A DNA stretch of 64,000 nucleotides from Symsagittifera roscoffensis (Eukaryota; Xenacoelomorpha; Acoela; Convolutidae): assembly GCF_963678635.1 (NCBI RefSeq), contig NC_087063.1, positions 13,335,006 through 13,399,005 of the forward strand, read 5' to 3'. Numbering within the stretch: the stretch's first letter is position 1; the number at the start of each line of letters is the position of its first letter. Below are positions 1 through 19,146 of this stretch, in pieces. The notes below the pieces were generated by a model. The model was given only the letters and a program-made list of their open reading frames with translations. It made no database searches and had not been told where the DNA came from. Made by a program: the position numbers and the translations under genes.

Positions 1-9029
<9,029 letters not shown>

Positions 9030-9860
9030 TCATCTTGTCGGAGTGAGGAAAAAGACGATTGATTTTATTATAAAACAATGAATGAAACAAAAAAGAAGAC
9101 TTCCGCTTGATATGATAGCTGCAATTGCATCAATTTGTCACAATTTCCAAATGGCCAATTAGAGTTAGTGGAATTACATTTTTTTTATCAAACAGAACAA
9201 GCTAAAATTGTTGCATAATTTAAATATAACTTACTTTGATATCTGTTTTTATACCAGCTACCATAGATAGGCGAATAATTATACACTTTTTGAAAGAAAG
9301 ATTTTTTCTGGATCAGTGCTTAGCGTTATTAGTTTGATTCAAAATTTTTGTAGTTTTCAGCTTGAAAAACTTGGATTTTCATGGTCAATTTTGCTGAGCT
9401 TAAAGTTCTGTCGCATTCAAGGTAAAAAAATACCTTTTGTTTTCCACTTAAATATTTATTTTGCAACAGAAAAAATACCTTTAGTTTTGCAGTTTTCCGG
9501 TTTTAACCACTGAATTTGACTTCGGAACTGAACTTCGCCTTGTTCCGCACAAAACTGGGTGCCACAATTAAACATCAGTTGTTGTTGAGTGATCTATCAT
9601 ATTAAAGCCCATTCAACTGTGATTCCGACCGATTTTGAAAAGTTACCATAACTTTTTCTCAGTGTTGAGAAAACACCGTTTTAAGGTTCGATTTTTAGCT
9701 TTAGTTACAGCAAGTTGACGAACAAGTAGAGCAAAAAGCTCTTTCGTAAGCAGTAAAAATTAAATTTTATAAAAAAGCTGCTTTTGAAGCTTCAGTTTGC
9801 GCGTTCTCAGAACCAAAATTATTAAACAATCTGAAGAAAAAAACCTAGTCATTTGAAGTT
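9030..9860. other. Katanin 3' flank
   Basis: AT-rich sequence after the katanin stop. No canonical AATAAA is evident in the first ~150 bases. No gene or clear repeat seen. Confidence 0.4.
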
Positions 9861-9864
9861 ATTA

Positions 9865-10030
9865 TACAAGCGAGCTTGCGATCATTGTGTTATATTACGA
9901 GTCCACTTTTTTCACAATCTGCACAGATGAAATTTATTTCAAGGCATATTTTTGCTGTTTTTCCTTTATTTACACCTTCGAACTTTAGCGAGCGTAGTGT
10001 AATAATACGACTTTTTTAAGCAAACCAAGT
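9865..10030 (+). repeat. Composite SINE-like repeat heads (two close copies)
   Basis: Two copies of the head motif lie about 115 bp apart: GCGAGCTTGCGATCATTGTG with TATATTACGAG (about 9870-9902), and GCGAGCGTAGTGTAATAATA followed by CGAC (9988-10011) and a T-rich stretch with AAGTCGCAAA. The flank 10030-10380 holds the usual post-head sequence (GTGGCACATTTGC, AGCATGTGTTTTGACATTCG), which is also found after the head at 31725. Confidence 0.6.
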
Positions 10031-10386
10031 CGCAAAGTTTAGTGACATTTTTGGTGGCACATTTGCGGATTTTTGATAGCATGTGTTTTGACATTCGATT
10101 AGTAATAAGTTAACACAGATGATTCATTTTTAACTTTCACATGAATCGAAAAATGTTAGGTCCAAACAACAGTGCAATAATAAAAACCCGATTTCGGAAA
10201 TTTTCCAAAACAAGATATCTCGCATTTTTCTGAATAGCATAATTATCCTTGCGATAAGCAAGTATTTTGCAGTCAGGTACTAGACTTTTTTCCAGTGTTT
10301 AACTTTATTCACAGGACTCATCTGGACTCCTGTTGGCACCTTCGTTCATAATTAATTCAAGTTTCTTAGTGTCTCCTGCAATTTAA

Positions 10387-10452
10387 GCCTGGAGGTAACG
10401 AATACGCCTGGGATAGCAAAGGTCCTGGGTTCGAATCTGACAGGACTTATTT
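10387..10452 (+). repeat. tRNA-like block of a composite SINE-like repeat
   Basis: Has a B-box-like GGTTCGAATCT set in a pairable arm (GTCCTG ... CAGGAC), like a tRNA T-arm with extension. The A-box half (GGAGGTAACGAATACGCC) is weak. Followed at 10500-10575 by a unit homologous to the ~167-bp tandem unit at 19880-20290. It is not a functional tRNA gene: no coherent cloverleaf. Confidence 0.55.
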
Positions 10453-10859
10453 TTTCAAAGGTTAATAAATTGTCGGCCTAATATTTGTCTGCTTATGTTT
10501 TGTCGGATTAGTTGCCACATCTAAGAATAGTTTATTTTTGCTGTAAACTATTTTCTTTGTAGTTGCTTGAGTGTTTTAGCATTAAAAAAAAAATTGGTTC
10601 GAATCCAAATTCGATTTCTACATTGGTGGTATTTCACCAATTCGTTTTGTTAAGTTTTCGTTTTTCTTTAATTTTGTCTTTTTTAGGCTATATTGGTTTC
10701 GGTTTTTTTATCGAATTAGTTGCTTCCTTTTAGTTGGACCGAAATTTTTGTGTTTGTGCGTGTAGAGGGGAAAGGGGGCTTTAAATTTTATTACTTTGAG
10801 TTTTTTATCTTAAAGGGTTTTTGCTCAGGTATTTATGGCTTCGGTACCGCTTGGTTATT

Positions 10860-10935
10860 TACACAACCAACGCTTAGTGTAATATTACGAAGGATTTTTT
10901 GTAACATCAGTCGCAAATAAAAGTGCTCATTTAGT
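10860..10935 (+). repeat. Composite SINE-like repeat head
   Basis: CGCTTAGTGTAATATTACGA, then GTCGCAAATAAAAGTGCTCA: the cleanest copy of the head motif and of the block that normally follows it. Confidence 0.6.
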
Positions 10936-11175
10936 CCAGCTTTCTTTTAGATTATTGTCTGTCTGCTTATTGTTTTTCGGTTTAATTCCGCTGAAATGAC
11001 TTTTTTGAATATTCGGCTTCTTTTTATCATTCTTGAAAGCTCCTTGTATAGTTTTCAATGGTACCGGTATTTTTTTGGATTTTTTGGGCTTGTTGCAATT
11101 TTTAATGTCAAACAATTTTATAAGAGTAATGAACGTTGTGGAGACTCTAATATAGGTCTTGCTGATTTTTTTTTC

Positions 11176-11520
11176 AGGAAAAATCTTAAAAGTCTCTAAT
11201 AACTACAGATGTGCATTCATACATATTGATGCATTTATGAATGCACTTAGGTATATATGCTTTTTTTGAGTTCAATTGCAGTTCATCAGCTGAAAGTGAC
11301 GTAAATAGCACTCTTCAAATATGAACGTTGAAATGGAGCAAAAAAACGTGAACGATTTCTAATTTTGAAAGTGGAATTTAATTTCAGATTTCCAGCGGAC
11401 TAAAAACTTTACGTATTGATCCAGTTTTCTAGTTGGGTTCATGATATCAAAAGCGCCAATCATGAATTGTTCTAGAAATTCAAAGAGCTTAAATTGCATC
11501 TTTTTTTTGAAATTCGAAAG
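11176..11520 (+). repeat. Dispersed ~320-bp repeat, copy 2 of 3
   Basis: Second copy of the repeat at 8272-8590, with the same landmarks: GTGCATTCA ... TGAATGCAC hairpin, GACGTAAATAGCACTCT, GATTTCCAGCGGA, TTGATCCAGTTTTCT, GAATTGTTCTAGAAATTC. Confidence 0.75.
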
Positions 11521-11654
11521 TTGAGATTCTTTCAAGAAAGTCAGTTTTTTAATGTTTAATTGCATTCGTAACTGTTTCCCAATCTTCGATTGGCTATGTT
11601 TTTCAATTAATTTTTTCCGTTTGAACTTAATGATTATCATAGTTTTTAGTATCG

Positions 11655-11690
11655 CAATTGGTGCGAAGCTCAGCTTCGCCTCAGTGTTTA
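11655..11690 (+). repeat. Hairpin tail of composite repeat
   Basis: GCGAAGCTCAGCTTCGC at 11663-11679 forms a perfect 7-bp stem with a 3-nt loop, followed by CTCAGTG. Preceded by ATCGCAATTGGT as in other copies. Confidence 0.7.
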
Positions 11691-11939
11691 TGCATACTTT
11701 TGCTTCATGCCTCGAAGTTTATTACCCGCAAAGTTAGTGTTGATGCCTTCAGTTTGTTATATTCCAAATTTTTACATGCAAATTTATGTATTTGTTTTTG
11801 GTACCACTTGCTGCATGGAATTTGCAATTTTTTTTAAGCTTATGTAGCTGCTTTATTTATGGCTTGTGTTAGTAAATTGTCGAGGGCCCGTGGCTTGATA
11901 ATTTATTTAATTATTTGTTTAGACAATACTTTAGACAAT

Positions 11940-12210
11940 AATTGTTTCTTTAAACGTTTTTGAAATGTTTTGACTTTTCTCGAAAACCACCCTCTATAAT
12001 CTGAGGTTTTTGGTTCAATTCAAAGAATGGTTTATGGGAAAATTCCTTCATAGTTGGCTACGACCAGCTTTTTTATATTAAAAGTTATGGCCCTTGGAAA
12101 AGTAATTTTTTTAAAAAAATTTTTGGACCGTTTTATGAAATTTTTAATGGTTTTCAATTACTACAGTCCTTAAACTGAGTTTTGGGTTCAATCGAAACAA
12201 CTTGATGTGA
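11940..12210 (+). repeat. Two units of the ~170-bp satellite-like repeat
   Basis: Two degenerate units about 170-175 bp apart. Each has a T-rich ACCGTTTT-like start, then TTCTCGAAAACCAC or similar, then a (T)CTGAGGTTTTTGGTTCAAT-like block. This is the same family as 35700-36700 and 62430-63150. A hairpin tail follows at 12354-12370 (GCGAAACTCAGCTTTGC). Confidence 0.65.
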
Positions 12211-12739
12211 GAAGCGTCCTTTGCATAATCATTTGAGCGGAAAGTTTTGGTTCTTAGAGACATGCGAAAGTTTTGGTTCTTATTTTTTTCAACATTTTTC
12301 TGTTTCTTATGTTTTTTTAGTTTTTGTGTTGTATCACTTGTATCGCAAGTGGCGCGAAACTCAGCTTTGCCTTTTTGTCAAATCTGGATTAAGCTCTGCG
12401 CGATAGTGTTGCATTTTTCTAAAGCGTTCATGGAACTTTCAGATTTTTCCTACGGTTAAAAAATGATGCAATATTTGTGTCCGGGCTTGGCCTCTGTGCT
12501 GAACATTATAACTGATTTTGCGTTAATTAATTATAACCTTATCTGTTTTTTATTAAAGAGCGTTGCTGCCTGAATTCCAAATAAAGCGTTAATAAAAGTA
12601 TGAGTAACCAGCACGTCATGGCTAAGATATTCGGCCAAATAACTCTTAGGATGGAGGTACGAAATGGAAACGGATTTTTTTTTCGATTTTCCAAGATTTT
12701 TTGTATGTTTTCACTTGCGATCTGTAAGAAATTGAACTA

Positions 12740-12845
12740 GCTTTATTGTGGAACCTCAAACCGGGGATTCTCACTTGATCTTGTGGTAATGTGCGTGCCT
12801 GAAAATCCCAAGCTCAGGGTTCGAATCTTGACCGGACCTTGCTTT
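12740..12845 (+). repeat. tRNA-like block of a composite SINE-like repeat
   Basis: Contains TTGTGGTAATGTGCGTGCC (A-box-like) and CAGGGTTCGAATCTTGACC (B-box-like) about 30 bp apart. Spacing is tRNA-like but the arms do not pair convincingly. Followed by the T-rich sequence seen after other such blocks. Confidence 0.55.
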
Positions 12846-13044
12846 TTAAATTGAATTTATTTTCTGAGAATTTTTAAATAACTGATTATCGTTTATCTTA
12901 TGTTTTTGTCGGTCCGACTTAATTTTTTTTCATTATAATTGAAAATCGTTTGTAAATTGTCAATGAACGAACTCTGATTTCCAATGCGTTCCTCTTTATC
13001 AAGATTCACGTTGTGAATACTCTTGTCGAAGTCTTTTTTTGTTT

Positions 13045-13330
13045 TTTTTTCAGGAAAAAGTCTTAGTTTGTTCACGCTTTAATTTAATTTTTCGCGGTTT
13101 GACTTATCATTTTTTTAAGTATGTGCATTCATTTGCTTTGTAGAAAGGAATGCAAACTCCTCTACGGAACCTTAAAGTGTAAGGTTAGAAAAAAACGTGA
13201 TTGATTACTAGTTTCGAAAGTGGATTTCAATTTTCAGCAGAATAAAAAAATATCTTTTCATCCAGTTTTCTCATATTCGGTTTGCTCTATCAAAAAAGTG
13301 TCAATACTAAATTGTTCCTGAAATTTTTCT
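13045..13330 (+). repeat. Dispersed ~320-bp repeat, copy 3 of 3 (most diverged)
   Basis: Retains CAGGAAAAAGTCTTAG, TATGTGCATTCATTTG, ACTAGTTTCGAAAGTGGA, TTTTCAGCAGAATAAAAA and CATCCAGTTTTCTCATA in the order of the two better copies. The hairpin arm is broken. Confidence 0.6.
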
Positions 13331-14354
13331 ATTTTTAAGTCATTATGTTTTTGTATATTTTGTTGGCTATGTTTTTTCCGCTTGTTTCGGCTTGGTTATA
13401 TTAGTTAAAATACAGTATATTGTTTCGTCGGAAGAGCAAAAATAGGTAATTATGTTTGATGTTTGAGAAGTGGGGTGTAAAAATTTCGAGTTTTCAAATT
13501 TAGTAGCTTAAAAATATTCAACCTTGCTATCAGCAAGATTATTGCAATCGGGTATTAGACTTCTTTCCCGTAAAAACTTTGTTCACAGGACTCATCTCCT
13601 GTCTTCTGTTAAAAATACTGCAACATGTATATTTTGAGCAAATAAGCATATTTGTGAAAGTTTCATATGTTATTTTTGTCTTAGTGGCCTCGTTTTGCGA
13701 AGTTTCCTGAGCGAAAGCGTTTTTGGGAGTGTTTTGATGAGGGGGTCTTAAATTTTTTTTACTAGTAAAAAATCATGATGCGTTTCTGCTCAGTTATTTG
13801 GGCTTTGTTACCGCTTAGTAACTTTTCTATCGATGCTAATTTTGCCTGATCAAGTTGTATTTATAATTATAGAATTTCGATATTATTTTTTTTTGCTAAT
13901 GGTTTTTGACTTAATGATTTTGACTTAGTTTCCTTCTTAACTTGGTTTCCTTGGAATTGTGTGTACCACCTTGCGTTTTGTTCATGTATAGCACTCATGG
14001 GTACTATGTGGGCAGTACGTATTTGTTTTTTTTATAAGATTTTGCCGAAAAAATTTAGGTTGATTTTTTTAAGCTTATTGGCTGTCGGCTTTAATTATAT
14101 CGGTTTTTTCACTTAATTTTTTGTTTCCTACAAATTTTCGGTATTATTTTTTGGACCGATTTGACTCTGGCCCAAAACTTCTGAATGCTCAAAATCAACC
14201 TCATTTGGACCTCTTTAAACATTGAACATAAAAAACTTAATTTTTAACAATATAATTTTTTGTTTTTCTTGCTCTTTACGGTAGCATCGTTTGAAGTCCT
14301 CGTTGCTAATTCGTTAGCGCCATTTTGTTTTAATCCTATACTTAATGTATAGAG

Positions 14355-14390
14355 AGTGATGCGAAGCGCAGCTTCGCCTCTGTGTATAAC
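14355..14390 (+). repeat. Hairpin tail of composite repeat (best copy)
   Basis: GCGAAGCGCAGCTTCGC at 14361-14377, a perfect 7-bp inverted repeat, followed by CTCTGTGTATAAC. This is close to the consensus of the ~10 copies in the window. Confidence 0.75.
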
Positions 14391-14954
14391 AATTTCTTAA
14401 ATAGATTTTTTGTTTTCGTTTGAACAGTTGTCTGCACAAGTTTTGTCGGCTTAGTGACGGCTTGGTAAAAGATAATGAAGAATCCTTTAACTCTGATGAT
14501 TGAATTGCGACTGTTTTTTCCTGAAATCGAACATCAGTCGAGATAAATTTCTTTAGATTTTTTTTCAAATAGATTGAGCGTTTTTTTCTTTAGTCTCTAG
14601 TCGCCTGCGTGCATTTCTATGCTTGCGTTGTATATGAGACAAAATGTGTGATGTATTGATACTGCAATTCAGGCTTCAATTATGTGAATAGGTTACAAAT
14701 ATCACATTCATTTTGGTTAAACTTCGCGTGACGTTTTTTCTCGAAGACTTGCCCCTAATTTAAAAACATCCTAGCTTAAGAGAGGCATATTTTCTATAGA
14801 CTCACCTGTTTTAATTGTTTTTTTTTAAATTGAACATTTATTTCAATTCATAAAAGCGCCAAATCTTTCCGTCAGTTAATAGACGTTCGTACCGAGATTT
14901 AAATCTTTGAAAACGACGAAGCTATTTTTATCAATACTGATGTTTAAAGACAAT

Positions 14955-15240
14955 CCTATTTGGATGCGATGTCTTTTTGGAATCCAACTTGATCAGTGAT
15001 GGGAGTTTGCACAGAGTTGAAGCTTCCTTTTGCTTTGGTACACAGACGCGAAAAACAGCAAAAAATGTTTTTATAAATGTCAAAATGGACTCAGAAGCGA
15101 AGCGGCCTCTGCGTCCATTTTAATTTTTTGTATTTTTTGCAGTTTTTTGCGTCTATAAACAAAAAGAGGCTTCAACTCTGAGCAAATCTCCATGACTGAT
15201 CAAGTTGGATCCCAAATTTATATGGCATCTAAATATGCCA
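14955..15240. repeat. Long foldback element (MITE-like)
   Basis: Nearly its whole length pairs with itself. ATCCAACTTGATCAGT at ~14990 pairs with ACTGATCAAGTTGGAT at ~15196-15211. Inside it CAGAGTTGAAGC pairs with GCTTCAACTCTG, GACGCGAAAAACAGC with GCAGTTTTTTGCGTC, and AAAATGGAC with GTCCATTTT. The centre carries GAAGCGAAGCGGCC. It could be a foldback DNA transposon or MITE, or a hairpin-RNA source. No coding capacity. Confidence 0.82.
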
Positions 15241-15591
15241 TTACATAAGTGAACCGTGTATTGCAATATGCACATTTCGTCTCATATTAGAAATCAAATC
15301 AAAAGCTTAGGTTGCATCAACACTTCAGTTTCTATTGCAAGATTTTAAAGACTTCGATGATTATCTACTTAATCGAGAAACATTCGTTTCTACGTTTATT
15401 AAGTGTCATTGAACGTAATAAAAATGCTTATATAGTCCATAATGGTTTTTTTCATGACTTAATTTTTCTGACTTATTGGAACCTGATCTAAACTACATTT
15501 TATTATTGGATAAATTAGATATTTTACCACTGTAAAATATTTAATATTAACCAATCATAATCCATCCAACTAACAACCCACTTATTTGTAA

Positions 15592-15619
15592 GTGCTGAAA
15601 TTACTTGTAATTTCAGCAC
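15592..15619. repeat. Perfect 13-bp inverted repeat
   Basis: GTGCTGAAATTAC, a 2-nt spacer TT, then its exact complement. Too tight for a pre-miRNA loop. Could be a cruciform, a mobile element junction or a transcription-factor palindrome. Confidence 0.8.
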
Positions 15620-15639
15620 CAGAGAGATTTGAATTTAAC

Positions 15640-17537
15640 TTAGAAATTAGTTACCCCTCCAAGAGAACTTCAGTAGTCGCAATAAGCCAGTATACTCTAG
15701 ATATATTGAGCCTAGCAGAGACTAGTTAAACACCCTGAGACTAGTAGATATAAGAGTAAGATTAGGATCGGTATTAGACTAAGAAGTTGCACGAATCTAT
15801 CCGGCAAAAAATAAGTTAGCGTGACGAGCAGACGGTGTAACCTATCCGAAATTACTCTATGAGTTACACCTAGAACATAACTCATCTGGTGCGACCATAA
15901 GTCTCGAATTTAGAACTAACAAAATCCTCAAGGACCTAACTCATTATTCTCAAGTTGTATTGACATTTGATTTCTTTTTAAGTTCAATTCAAGTTCATTT
16001 GCTAAAAGGAAGGAAATAAGTTTCTAAAACAAAAGTGCCGCGAAAAATTATGAAAATTTAATTAATAGTAAAAGATCATAAGTGATTTTCACTTAGAAAG
16101 CTAAGAGGTCCAGTGGTTAATCTACGGCGTTTGGAATTTGTAGTTCAAAGAATGGATAGGTTTCAGGTTCATCACTTGTGTTTATATAAGAGCAACTCAT
16201 TTAATAATACAAGTAGTTTTTTTTCCAACAAAAATCTCAACTTTTGTCTGCAGTGTTTTAACGCTGCCAATTTTTTTGCTGTTTTAAACAGCAATGGCTG
16301 TAACCGCTCGATTAACGGAAATTAATTAATTACTGCATGTATTTGCCGGGGCAGCGTGCAGGCTGAGCAAGGATCTGTGAGGTAAGGGTTGATGTATAGA
16401 ATTGGAAATCATGAATGCCTAGCCGTATGTTGGGGGGGGGGGGGGGAGTTGTACACAAATGGATCATCAGATCAGCCGTAGAAGCTTTTTTGAGATTTAA
16501 GGTTTGTTCTTAGCTGTTTGAATAATATGTAAGTCCTGTTGCTGTTAGTTTCCCATGTAGACGATTTCGTGTTATGAGGGAGAAAGAAGAGTTGCATTTG
16601 GTTGCCAATAGCTAAGGTGTGATTAAAGATAATGGAACCTATTTTTTCAAATTCGTCCAACTTTTTTTTCGAAACTTGTTTTTTTTTTAAAAAAAAAAAC
16701 TTATTATTAAGTCAGTTCTAAGTATTGGCAAACGAAATGAATTTTCTAGGTTTGATAGTTCATATTTTTCGCAACTTTATTTTGCTCGGTTTTCTATTAA
16801 AGCGTTTTCGATTTTCTTTTTGAAAGTAGTTTTCTAAGCAGCACAAGCTATTGCAACTGGAGAAGAACATTATCAAAATGTGGTTTGGAAAGGGTGTTCT
16901 GAGGTTTAAAATGAGAGACGAAGACTGCCAAGCAAACAGAGGAAAAGAAGTCAGTTGGCAATATTTTGGTAGTAGGATCAATTCTCAAGAACATTTCCTC
17001 ATTAGGTATCAAAAGTAAAACAGCAAGTTTTTTTTTCAAAAATCGGAAAATCGCTGGACTTGATTGAAAGTTTCGCACAAAAGACACAAGAAAAATTTGA
17101 GGCTAGTCCGAAACTGGATAGCAGAGAGCAGTGTTTGGAGAGCAGTGCTAAAGAAGAAATCATGAATAATGAAGTTTTCTGTACATTAATGAGTGAAAAG
17201 AACGTATTTTTTGGCGCGCTCTGCCTCTCTGATGTGGTGAAAATGAACTTTCGAAATAGGCTTTTTTACGAACATCAGGTCGCTCAAAAAGCGTTTTGAT
17301 GAGTATGAAGGTGAGGAAATTGCAACTGCGTGTTATGTCTAAAATTATGTTTCTTTTTTGGTTCAATATCGTTGACAGGGTCAAATGTTGAATAAACTGT
17401 ATTTGGATTATATTCTTTTCGCTTTGGTACCCAGGCTGTGTTATGAGTGTTGGGAAGACTGTCGCTTAGTATTCTAAATGGTTGATTTGTCTACAACTTG
17501 CAAATTTTCTTTTGAGTGGCTGCCATCATTTTTTCAG
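15640..17537. other. Intergenic sequence before eIF4E2
   Basis: 15640-15960 differs from its surroundings: fewer homopolymers and repeated GACTAGT/GAGACTAG words. 16432-16446 is a run of 15 G. 17040-17300 is somewhat GC-richer with an open frame of ~80 codons that matches no family I know. I cannot support a gene here. Confidence 0.4.
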
Positions 17538-17545
17538 ATTGGAGA
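17538..17545 (+). promoter_or_regulatory. Short 5' leader after a candidate (trans-)splice acceptor
   Basis: CATCATTTTTTCAG ends at 17537, giving an 8-nt leader ATTGGAGA before the eIF4E2 ATG. An acceptor this close to the start codon is typical of spliced-leader trans-splicing, but a 5'UTR intron would look the same. Confidence 0.5.
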
Positions 17546-19145
17546 ATGTCAGAGTCTCGTGCTGCAGCTGCAACTGACGAAGACTTTTTGGCGGCTGTGG
17601 TGGATGCTGAGCAGGACGAGTTTGAAAAACAGACAGAAGAGGACCTGAGGTTGAGGATGACTCCTCTTCCCATGCAGAGTGGAGAGCATCCTCTAGAGTG
17701 CTACTACACCCTGTGGTACTCCAAGCGACTGGCCCCCACCCGAATGCGCAACTTGAGCTATGATGACTTGGTCAAAGCAGTGGTCAGCTTCCAGTCTGTG
17801 GAACAATTTTGGCAGGTGGGCCTTATACAATCTCTTATCAAGTATGAACTGCGCATGTTCAGCATAGTGTTATCTCGAAGTTAACGGATCTCTTAAGGTG
17901 ACCCATTCCACCCTATGGTGCTAGTAACAAATAAAGCCCCCGCCGCCACCCAAATTTAGACTGAGAGCAGGCTGGAAGAAGTATGGGTCAATGTATAAGA
18001 TAAGATGTACATGTAGGTGAGTCTGCAGACGATGGCGCCCTCCCAGATCCCCCATAGCAGCTCCTACCACCTGTTCAAGAATGGAGTGCGTCCCCTTTGG
18101 GAGGACAGTGCGAACAGGAGAGGGGGCAAATGGTTCGTGAGGGTGAGGAAAAACTACGTTGACAGGTGTTGGGAGAATCTGCTTCTCGCCCTCCTCGGAG
18201 AACAGTTCATGGTGGGCGAAGAAATCACTGGAGTAGTGCTAGCCAACAGGTATGTTTATGCATATTCCAAACAAAGTAAGACTCCGACGAATCACCTCTG
18301 ACAAAAAGTAGTCTTAATAAAAATAAAATCTTTCAAGTGGTGAATTTGAGTGAAAATTTTCTTGCAATGAAATTGAGTTTGATTATTTTTAATTGCTAGT
18401 GCGAATGGTTGTTTTATTATGAGCTCGCCGTTTTACAACTTAAATCGCACATTTTTGTGTTCATTGTCTATGTTTAATTTAATTGTTGTGACTTTCGAAG
18501 AAAAGGTGGAATATTTGTATTCAGTGGGGATTTTAACTAATTATTTTTTTCGGAATTATGAAATTCAAAGATAGTGATACCTTGCGCTCGAAATTAAGAA
18601 GATATTCTATCTGCGACTATTTTTTGTAACGAGAATTTGAAGGTTTCCAATTTGGCGTTATCAATGTGTGCAATTTACCAGTTTTCTATTAACGCGTAGC
18701 TTAGGCCGCGAGTTAATCCGGCTCAGAATACAAATTGAAATGAATTAAATGGTTCATGCTTAATTTTGGGTCCACTCCCCCCTCTCTTTATATAGTTGCG
18801 AATTTTTCAAATCAATGACGTTTTCATAGGCCTCATCAGAGTGTCATATCGGTATGGACGAGAACCTCAAACAACGAAGCGCTTAAGACACGCATCAGAG
18901 ACGTGATGAGGCGAGTCATGCAGATACCGCAGAACATTCCAATTGAGTACAGAGCACACGAAGACAGTCTTGGAAATGTGGACTCCTTGGTGCAAAGCAA
19001 CCAAGGTGGTCCACAGAATAGTCACAGAGGGGAAAGGGGGATTCAACACAGTAGTCAGCATTCATCATCGCACCAACTGTCAAACAGTAGCAGTAGTAAT
19101 GACTTTGCAAGAGGAGTTGAGTTGATAGAACAACTAAAACAATAA
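17546..19145 (+). CDS. EIF4E2: eIF4E type 2 (4EHP-like) cap-binding protein
   Basis: Binds the mRNA 5' cap without productive eIF4G recruitment and represses translation (known for the 4EHP class). Exons 17546-17815, 18017-18249 and 18830-19145; phases match and all introns are GT-AG; 272 residues. The conserved core runs from EHPLECYYTLWYSKR (47-61) through SVEQFW (84-89; Trp89 is the dorsal-surface Trp used by 4E-binding partners), PLWEDSANRRGGKW (116-129), CWENLLLALLGEQFMVGEE (141-159) and ISVWTR. The two cap-stacking positions are Tyr72 and Trp118, 46 apart as in human 4EHP (Tyr78/Trp124). A Tyr rather than Trp at the first site marks class II. An acidic N-terminus precedes the fold; a Ser/Gln/His-rich C-terminal extension of ~55 residues is not typical of vertebrate 4EHP. 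The start is the first ATG after the acceptor at 17537. Confidence 0.95.
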
Positions 19146-19146
19146 A
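19141..19146 (+). terminator. Possible poly(A) signal overlapping the eIF4E2 stop codon
   Basis: AATAAA at 19141-19146 contains the TAA stop (19143-19145). If used, the 3'UTR would be only about 10-25 nt. A T-rich stretch follows directly. Confidence 0.45.

Noticed and set aside
17060-17299. ~80-codon plus-strand frame upstream of eIF4E2
   Set aside because: Matches no family I know, and no convincing splice sites tie it to eIF4E2, whose ATG already follows an acceptor.
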